The notes beneath the pieces are model-generated. The model was not told where the DNA came from and made no database searches. It saw only the letters and a list, made by a program, of their open reading frames with translations. The position numbers and the translations under genes were made by a program. A DNA stretch of 11,419 bases, taken from assembly GCA_022866645.1 (NCBI GenBank), contig JALHUQ010000400.1, positions 1 to 11,419 on the forward strand, written 5' to 3'. The stretch comes from Woeseiaceae bacterium. Its GTDB lineage: Bacteria; Pseudomonadota; Gammaproteobacteria; Steroidobacterales; Woeseiaceae. Below are positions 6,805 to 11,419 of the stretch, in pieces (the first letter of the stretch is position 1; every line of letters starts with the position of its first letter).

Positions 6805-7512
6805 TCACCGTGGATCGGCCGGTCCGTCGTCTTTGAAAGTCCGCCACCCGTCAATCATCGCGCTGATACCATTTTGCCGCGACGCGAAGTCGGCGCGAAT
6901 GGCCATGTAAATGTGAATGATGATAAACACCAGCATCAGCCACATACCCAGCAGGTGCCACATGCGAACCGTCTGCGAGCTCGCTTGCAGCACGAAGACC
7001 CAACCGAAAAGGGTGTCGGCCCAGCTACCCGCACCCGTACCCTGGCTGTACAACGCGAATCCAGTGCACACCATGAACAGTGCCAAAAGAATGTTGGTCA
7101 GCCACATGAACAATTGGGCCAGCGGGTTGTGGCCGATATTCTTGCCGGTCTTTCTCGTCATGAACGAATAGAACTTCACTTCGTGCCAAAGACCTCGCCA
7201 CCAACTGCCGCGCCATACGGGCAATATCAGTAACTCTCGCGAGTACTCGTTGCCCACCATCGCGAAGTAGATGCGAACGAACAGCCCGATCGCAAAGACG
7301 AAGGCCGAGCTGAAATGCACGAGTCGCAAATTGCCCATCAGGAAATGGTCGCTGGCCTCGCCACTTAGCGATGGCAAGGGGTTGGCGATCAGGTATCCCG
7401 TGATAATCAGTGCAAATATCGAAAGCGCGTGCAGCCAGTGCCAAATGCGCACAGGAACCTGAAACACATAGATTGGGCCCACTAGTTTCTGTTCGTCGCT
7501 GATGATTGCCAT
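6805..7512 (-). CDS. hupC: Ni/Fe-hydrogenase b-type cytochrome subunit HupC (HyaC/HoxZ)
   Basis: A di-haem cytochrome b, 235 residues, that anchors the hydrogenase in the inner membrane and passes electrons from the small subunit to quinone. Four membrane helices can be seen at about 25-45, 66-87, 134-155 and 186-206. Candidate haem-ligating histidines are H25 and H28 in WHWLHAL, H66 in VHFSSA, and H186 and H200 in the last helix (WHLLG ... IIIHIYMA). They match the pattern of HyaC/HoxZ. The start at 7512 has AGGGG (7525-7521) at good spacing; this overlaps the hupL stop codon, so the 10-nt gap is used as a ribosome-binding site. hupD follows 4 nt downstream. Confidence 0.96.
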   Translation of the reverse strand: MAIISDEQKLVGPIYVFQVPVRIWHWLHALSIFALIITGYLIANPLPSLSGEASDHFLMGNLRLVHFSSAFVFAIGLFVRIYFAMVGNEYSRELLILPVWRGSWWRGLWHEVKFYSFMTRKTGKNIGHNPLAQLFMWLTNILLALFMVCTGFALYSQGTGAGSWADTLFGWVFVLQASSQTVRMWHLLGMWLMLVFIIIHIYMAIRADFASRQNGISAMIDGWRTFKDDGPADPR

Positions 7513-7522
7513 CTCTGTTCCC

Positions 7523-9319
7523 CTAGCGCACCTTGACCGTGCTCAATTCTCTGCCGTCGTTAGACATGACGTGCGTCGAACACGCCACACACGGGTCAAA
7601 GCTGTGAATGGTGCGTAAGATTTCCAGCGGCTGTTCGGGGTTAGCCATGGGCGTGCCCAGCAGCGCAGCTTCGTAGGCACCAATGTTGCCTGCGGGGTCG
7701 CGGGGTGACGCGTTCCAGGTTGTCGGCACGACGCACTGATAGTTCTTTATCTTCGTGTCCTTGATGTGCACCCAGTGTCCCAGTGAGCCACGTGGAGCTT
7801 CGCCGAAGCCAACACCTTTGACATCTGCTTCCCAGGTGGAAGGATCGAATTTATCCATGTTCGCCGTTGCCGTATCGCCGCGTTTCAAGTTATCCATGAG
7901 TTCGCCGTAAACATCACGCATCTTGTGTGCGGCCCAGGAGGCTTCCAGCCCTCGGGCAGCGGTTCGTCCCAATGTTGAGAACAGCGCGGTGATGGGCAGA
8001 CTGAGTTCTTCGAGTAGTCCGTTGACCTGAGCCTGAATATCCTCCCGGCCGCGGGCATAGGCGACCAGGTATCGGGCCAGCGGCCCAACTTCCATGGCAT
8101 TACCACGCCAGCGTGGCGCCTTGAGCCACGAGTATTTGCCGCCTTCATCGATATTTTCGATATTGGTTTTTGTGCCCTTGGTGTTTGGACCGAGTTCGAA
8201 CTTGGGCTCTGTTACGCCGTCCCAGGGATGCAGCCCGACATTCTCGTCGGAATACTGGTACCAGGAGTGCGCGACAAATTCCTGTACCTGGTCCGGGTCG
8301 CGAACATCGACGTCATGCACCGTACCCAAGTCGCCGTTCAAGATCGCACCTTGCGGCAACATCCAACTCTCGTTGGTGTAGTTGTTCGCGTAGGCCGGGA
8401 ATTCTCCGTAGGACATTACGTTCTTGCCCGAGAGACCGCCGCCAATTGCGCCCCAGTCTTTGTAGAACGAGGCGATGGCCTTGAGATCGGGTAAATAGAC
8501 CTGGTCGGTAAACGCGATCGACTGCTCAATGATGTCCTTCACCATATTCAACCAGACCATGTTAACGGCGCCGACCGCACCGGTGTCGTCCACATTGATG
8601 GAGCAGGGCATGCCACCGACAACCCAGTTCGGATGTGGATTACGTCCGCCAAATATTGTGTGAATCTTGACAATTTCCTTTTGAAAGTCGAGTGCTTCCA
8701 GATAATGCGTCGTCGCCATCAGGTTTGCTTCCGGTGGCAGCTTGTACGCGGGACTGCCCCAGTAAGCATTAGCGAAAATTCCGAGCTGACCCGATTCGAC
8801 AAATCGCCTTAGTTTGTTTTGCACGTTGCTGAAATAACCCGGTGACGAATTCGGCCATGGACTAATTGATTGCTGCAAATCCGATGTAGCCTTCGGGTCT
8901 GCACTCAGCGCGCTGACGACGTCGACCCAGTCGAGCGCATGCAAGTGGTAGAAGTGCACGATGTGATCCTGCGTGAACTGTGCCAGCATCATCAAATTAC
9001 GAATATGGTTGGCGTTGGCCGGGATATCAATCTTCAATGCGTCTTCGACTGCACGTACAGACTGGAGCGCGTGAACACCGGTGCATACACCGCATATGCG
9101 TTCGGTGAACGCCCAGGCGTCGCGCGGGTCCCGTCCCTGCAAGATGACTTCAAGGCCACGCCACATATTGCCCGTTGAAACAGCGTTTCGAATCACGTTG
9201 TTTTCATCGACGTTCACTTCGATGCGCAGATGTCCCTCGATGCGGCAGATCGGATCAACGACGATACGTTGGCCGCTGGTGTCCAGATCGAACCCGTTCG
9301 GTGTGCTTACACTAGCCAT
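7523..9319 (-). CDS. hupL: [NiFe] uptake hydrogenase large subunit HupL (HyaB/HoxG), group 1d
   Basis: The catalytic subunit, which splits H2 at a Ni-Fe(CN)2CO centre; 598 residues (E. coli HyaB 597). The active-site ligands are present: RICGVCTG with C76 and C79, and DPCVACSTH with C577 and C580. Cleavage is expected after H583, releasing a 15-residue tail (VMSNDGRELSTVKVR) that is the substrate of HupD. Glu28 in RIEGHLRI is the conserved proton gate. The residue three before it is Cys25 (codon TGC), where HyaB and HoxG have Thr. Long stretches such as QGRDPRDAWAF and VVPTTWNASPRDP read like HyaB. The ATG at 9319 is preceded inside hupS by AAGGAG at 7-nt spacing, and the gene overlaps the hupS end by 8 nt. 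There is no signal peptide; it is expected to be exported with HupS through Tat. Confidence 0.98.
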   Translation of the reverse strand: MASVSTPNGFDLDTSGQRIVVDPICRIEGHLRIEVNVDENNVIRNAVSTGNMWRGLEVILQGRDPRDAWAFTERICGVCTGVHALQSVRAVEDALKIDIPANANHIRNLMMLAQFTQDHIVHFYHLHALDWVDVVSALSADPKATSDLQQSISPWPNSSPGYFSNVQNKLRRFVESGQLGIFANAYWGSPAYKLPPEANLMATTHYLEALDFQKEIVKIHTIFGGRNPHPNWVVGGMPCSINVDDTGAVGAVNMVWLNMVKDIIEQSIAFTDQVYLPDLKAIASFYKDWGAIGGGLSGKNVMSYGEFPAYANNYTNESWMLPQGAILNGDLGTVHDVDVRDPDQVQEFVAHSWYQYSDENVGLHPWDGVTEPKFELGPNTKGTKTNIENIDEGGKYSWLKAPRWRGNAMEVGPLARYLVAYARGREDIQAQVNGLLEELSLPITALFSTLGRTAARGLEASWAAHKMRDVYGELMDNLKRGDTATANMDKFDPSTWEADVKGVGFGEAPRGSLGHWVHIKDTKIKNYQCVVPTTWNASPRDPAGNIGAYEAALLGTPMANPEQPLEILRTIHSFDPCVACSTHVMSNDGRELSTVKVR

Positions 9320-10412
9320 TGCTCATCTCCTTGGACGCACGCGGCTTCTTGGCCGTGGCCTTTTGAATAACTGTCGCCGCTGCGTGTGCTGCGACACCGA
9401 TCGCCGCTGCGCCGGCGAGCGTACCGCCAATCTGGTTCGCGGTTGCTTCCACATTGCCCGTGACATTGAGGTTGCTCACCGGGCTGTAAAAGCTGCCCTT
9501 GTCCCAGAAGTTTTCTTCTGCGCAGCCAAGACAACCGTGGCCGGATTTCACGGGCCAGGACAGTCCGCCATTCCACTCGACCGTCGAGCAGGCGTTGTAG
9601 GTTGTTGGGCCTTTGCATCCTATTTTGTACAGGCAGTAGCCTTTGCGGGCGCCTTCGTCGTCAAACTTCTCAACAAACTGACCCGCATCAAAATGTGGGC
9701 GTCGGTAGCACTTGTCGTGCAGGCGCTGGCCATAAAACATCTTCGGCCGGCCCTGGCGATCGAGTGGTGGCAGCTGGTCAAAAGCAATCATGTAGGTGAT
9801 GACGCCCGTCATGACCTCTGCTATCGGTGGGCAGCCCGGTACCTTGACGATCGGCTTGTCCAGAATGACCTTGTGTATTGGCGTGGCCCGTGTCGGATTA
9901 GGATGGGCTGCTTGCACGCAACCCCACGATGCACAGGAACCCCAGGCGATGATGGCTTTGCAATGATCGGCCATATAACGCAGCTTTTCGACGTAGGGTT
10001 TTCCGGCCTGGATGCAATACATGCCATCCTCGTTAAGCGGCGGATTTCCCTCGCAGGCGAGGATGTACTGGCCATCATATTTTTCCACGGTCTGCTGTAG
10101 TATTTCTTCGGCCTGGTGACCGGCGGCTGCCATCAGCGTGTCGTCGTAATCGAGAGAAATCATCGACAGGATCACGTCACTGGCCAATGGATTACCTGAG
10201 CGTATAAAGGACTCGGTACAACACGTGCACTCCAGACCGTGCAGCCAGATAACGGGCGTGCGAGGTTTGGTTTCGAGTGCATGGGCTATGCGGCCAGCGA
10301 ACTCTGGCGCGAGCCCCAGGCCAGCTGCCGTCAGGCTACAGAATTTCAGGAAGCTGCGGCGTGTAATACCGTGCCGTCGCATTACGTCGTAGAAGGTCTC
10401 GTGAGCGGGCAT
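9312..10412 (-). CDS. hupS: [NiFe] uptake hydrogenase small subunit HupS (HyaA/HoxK), O2-tolerant type
   Basis: The electron-transfer subunit, 366 residues from the ATG at 10412. A Tat signal is clear: RRSFLKFC at 18-25, then a hydrophobic segment to about 40. The proximal cluster has six cysteines: ECTCC gives C62, C64, C65; GSCASWGC gives C160, C165; VPGC gives C194. They correspond to C17, C19, C20, C115, C120 and C149 of mature E. coli HyaA. The two extra ones (C64, C165) mark the [4Fe-3S] cluster of O2-tolerant enzymes. The distal cluster is H232, C235, C260, C266; the medial one is C275, C294, C297. A hydrophobic C-terminal helix (about 329-350) is the membrane anchor. The frame is open up to 10517, but family alignment and GGAG at 10423-10420 fix the start at 10412. 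Confidence 0.98.
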   Translation of the reverse strand: MPAHETFYDVMRRHGITRRSFLKFCSLTAAGLGLAPEFAGRIAHALETKPRTPVIWLHGLECTCCTESFIRSGNPLASDVILSMISLDYDDTLMAAAGHQAEEILQQTVEKYDGQYILACEGNPPLNEDGMYCIQAGKPYVEKLRYMADHCKAIIAWGSCASWGCVQAAHPNPTRATPIHKVILDKPIVKVPGCPPIAEVMTGVITYMIAFDQLPPLDRQGRPKMFYGQRLHDKCYRRPHFDAGQFVEKFDDEGARKGYCLYKIGCKGPTTYNACSTVEWNGGLSWPVKSGHGCLGCAEENFWDKGSFYSPVSNLNVTGNVEATANQIGGTLAGAAAIGVAAHAAATVIQKATAKKPRASKEMSNG

Positions 10413-10419
10413 AACAACA

Positions 10420-10423
10420 CTCC
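10420..10423 (-). promoter_or_regulatory. Ribosome-binding site of hupS
   Basis: GGAG on the minus strand lies 7 nt before the ATG at 10412. It decides the hupS start in favour of 10412 over the longer open frame beginning at 10517. Confidence 0.7.
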
Positions 10424-10429
10424 ATTTAG

Positions 10430-10445
10430 GCTGAATATATTCAGC
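10430..10445. repeat. Perfect 16-bp palindrome, candidate operator upstream of hupS
   Basis: GCTGAATATATTCAGC reads identically on both strands. It lies 18-33 nt upstream of the hupS start, just beyond its GGAG ribosome-binding site, and covers the candidate -10 TATATT. Dimeric repressors often bind such sites. The outer CTG/CAG recalls a LexA box, but its spacing (CTG-N8-CAG) is 2 bp shorter than the Escherichia LexA site. If transcribed, it could fold as a 6-bp stem with a 4-nt loop. The palindrome is certain; its function is not known. Confidence 0.6.
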
Positions 10446-10464
10446 TGGTCGCCTGCCTTGCCAA
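10434..10464 (-). promoter_or_regulatory. Candidate sigma-70 promoter of the hupS operon
   Basis: On the minus strand TTGGCA (10464-10459; 5 of 6 matches to TTGACA) is followed after 19 nt by TATATT (10439-10434; 5 of 6 matches to TATAAT). The spacer is longer than the ideal 17 nt. Transcription would begin near 10427 and give a leader of only about 15 nt carrying the GGAG ribosome-binding site. The -10 element sits in the middle of a perfect palindrome. This is a pattern match only. Confidence 0.35.
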
Positions 10465-10634
10465 AAACGGTTGCACTTCCTTGTGTCTGCGTCTTTCCAT
10501 AGCCGAGGCAGGACCACGCAGCACTGGCAATATTGCTCTTGCGATGCGACGTTGTTTATTGTGGTTGTTACTTACGCGATAGGGTGCGAACGGCTCTGCA
10601 CATCTAATTGATAGCCTATTAGTAAACGCGCCGT

Positions 10635-10640
10635 TACAAT
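10635..10640 (+). promoter_or_regulatory. Candidate -10 element for the methyltransferase gene
   Basis: TACAAT (5 of 6 matches to TATAAT) lies 45 nt upstream of the ATG at 10686. No good -35 hexamer is found at 16-18 nt; TTGATA at 10608-10613 is 21 nt away. An inverted repeat CTAAT-N9-ATTAG at 10604-10622 lies upstream and could be an operator half-site pair, but the arms are only 5 bp. Weak evidence. Confidence 0.25.
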
Positions 10641-10685
10641 GCAAGGCCGCAAAAAAACCATCGTTTACAGGAATACACATTCGGA

Positions 10686-11419
10686 ATGAGCGCCAAAACA
10701 GCGAATAAGCATCAAAACACGGCCGATACGGCCGACATTCACGAGCTCTACGAGTTGTCGGTACAAAATGTCGAACATGAAATCGAGTTCATACAGGCGA
10801 CGTTCAAGTCCTTAACAGGGCGAACCGCGTATTTGTTTCGAGAAGACTTCTGCGGCACCGCCAGCGCCTCGTGCCAGTGGGTCCGACAGGGCATCGAATA
10901 TCAGGCGATTGGCGTTGATATTGATCCGTCAGTTTTGGAATGGGGCCGCAAGAATCGCGTCAGTAAATTGAATCCCGAAGACCAGGCGCGCGTCAGTCTG
11001 ATCGAATCCAATGTCATGACCGTTGAAACGCCCAAGGTCGACATGCTCGCGGCATTCAACTTCAGTTATTTCATATTCGACACGCGCGATTCGTTACGCG
11101 CCTATTTTGAACAAGCCTACAAAGCGCTTAAGGACGACGGCGTATTCTTCTGCGACCTTTTTGGCGGTCCGGAAGCGCAGGAAGAAACAAAAGAAAAGAC
11201 CAAGCACAAGAAACACGGCTTTTCCTATGTTTGGCATCAAGCCAAGTTCAATCCCATCACCAATTTCATACGTTGCCATATTCACTTTCACTTCAAAGAT
11301 GGCTCCAAAATCAAGAAAGCCTTCACCTATGAGTGGCGACTGTGGTCCGCGCCGGAAATTCGCGAGTTGTTGCTGGAAGCCGGCTTCAGGAAGGCGACCG
11401 TCTACTGGGAAGGCGAAGA
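10686..11419 (+). CDS. Class I SAM-dependent methyltransferase (3' end outside window)
   Basis: The frame runs from the ATG at 10686 to the right edge without a stop (244 codons visible). The Rossmann-fold SAM-binding region shows REDFCGTASASCQWV at 52-66 in the motif I position, and GVDIDPSVLEWGRKN at 76-90 with the acidic residue of motif II. MLAAFNFSYFIFDTR at 120-134 occupies the motif IV/post-I zone. A later block, FTYEWRLWSAPEIRELLLEAGF at 213-234, is typical of a bacterial family of about 250 residues with unknown substrate. Probably only the last few tens of residues are missing. Residues 164-178 are unusually rich in Lys and Glu. An AGGAA at 10669-10673 is a weak ribosome-binding site. 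The gene is transcribed away from the hydrogenase operon; a functional link is not supported by sequence. Confidence 0.85.
   Translation, partial: MSAKTANKHQNTADTADIHELYELSVQNVEHEIEFIQATFKSLTGRTAYLFREDFCGTASASCQWVRQGIEYQAIGVDIDPSVLEWGRKNRVSKLNPEDQARVSLIESNVMTVETPKVDMLAAFNFSYFIFDTRDSLRAYFEQAYKALKDDGVFFCDLFGGPEAQEETKEKTKHKKHGFSYVWHQAKFNPITNFIRCHIHFHFKDGSKIKKAFTYEWRLWSAPEIRELLLEAGFRKATVYWEGE

Larger units (their letters stand above)
10413..10685. promoter_or_regulatory. Divergent intergenic control region between hupS and the methyltransferase gene
   Basis: These 273 bp separate the outward-facing hupS operon (minus) and methyltransferase gene (plus), so both promoters should lie here. The region is more AT-rich than the genes. 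It contains the 16-bp palindrome at 10430-10445 and a 10-bp perfect palindrome GCAATATTGC at 10527-10536. No gene is supported in it: a 79-codon minus frame at 10441-10680 has no recognisable protein features and would occupy the control region. I found no -24/-12 (sigma-54) element with the required GG-N10-GC spacing on either strand. Confidence 0.75.

Noticed and set aside
6801..6854. Extended N-terminus of HupD starting at 6854
   Set aside because: It would overlap hupC by 50 nt; the ATG at 6800 follows the hupC stop with normal spacing.
6772..7233. A 153-codon plus-strand frame opposite hupC
   Set aside because: Antisense to the certain cytochrome gene; low-complexity, His/Gln-rich translation typical of a mirror frame.
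9081..10100. A 339-codon open frame on the plus strand opposite hupS/hupL
   Set aside because: It lies wholly antisense to hupS and the start of hupL, both certain genes, and its translation has no recognisable domain. It is a mirror frame of GC-rich coding sequence.
10413..10517. Extended N-terminus of HupS starting at 10517
   Set aside because: The extra 35 residues resemble nothing in the family, would put a long tail before the Tat signal, and run through the palindrome. The ATG at 10412 has a proper ribosome-binding site.
10524..10537. Possible sigma-54 promoter, TGGCAATATTGCT
   Set aside because: Only 7 nt separate GG and GC instead of the required 10.
10441..10680. A 79-codon minus-strand frame upstream of hupS
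   Set aside because: It fills the divergent control region, has no recognisable motif or good ribosome-binding site, and ends over the hupS promoter candidate.
1..11419. CRISPR arrays, insertion sequences, tRNA or rRNA genes
   Set aside because: No regularly spaced repeats, transposase-like frames, terminal inverted repeats or RNA gene signatures were seen; nearly all sequence is accounted for by the protein genes.

Overview
The window holds most of a group 1d-type, membrane-bound, oxygen-tolerant [NiFe] uptake hydrogenase locus. Protein sequences and gene order match proteobacterial Hya/Hup/Hox systems: the subunits read closely like E. coli Hyd-1 (HyaA/HyaB) and Ralstonia HoxK/HoxG. Moderately high GC, tight gene packing and family resemblance suggest a gammaproteobacterium or a related proteobacterium. 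That taxonomic guess is inference; no rRNA or marker gene is present.

Layout. Plus strand, bases 1-3865: hypF (5' end lost or outside the window), hypE, and a CPA2-type cation:proton antiporter. Minus strand, read from 10412 down to 3869: hupS, hupL, hupC, hupD, hupG, hupH, hupI, hupJ, hypA. This is one tightly coupled operon with 8-nt overlaps, ATGA overlaps and gaps of 4-10 nt. The two gene groups converge with 3 nt between stop codons. A 273-bp divergent intergenic region (10413-10685) separates hupS from a plus-strand class I SAM-dependent methyltransferase that runs off the right edge.

How the genes work together. HupS carries electrons through three Fe-S clusters away from the Ni-Fe site of HupL to the di-haem cytochrome b HupC and on to the quinone pool. 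HupS has a Tat signal, so the complex should face the periplasm. HypF and HypE make the cyanide ligands, HypA delivers nickel, HupD clips the HupL C-terminus, and HupG, HupH, HupI and HupJ are assembly factors typical of hydrogenases matured in air. hypB, hypC, hypD and hupF/hupK-type chaperone genes are not in the window.

Points that stand out: the first ~105 bases encode a piece of aspartate-semialdehyde dehydrogenase joined in frame to the middle of HypF (rearrangement or assembly chimera); HupS has the six-cysteine proximal-cluster signature of O2-tolerant enzymes; a perfect 16-bp palindrome covers a candidate -10 element just upstream of hupS; and an ion antiporter sits directly behind hypE. 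I found no clearly undescribed system; the rest is a well-formed member of a known class.
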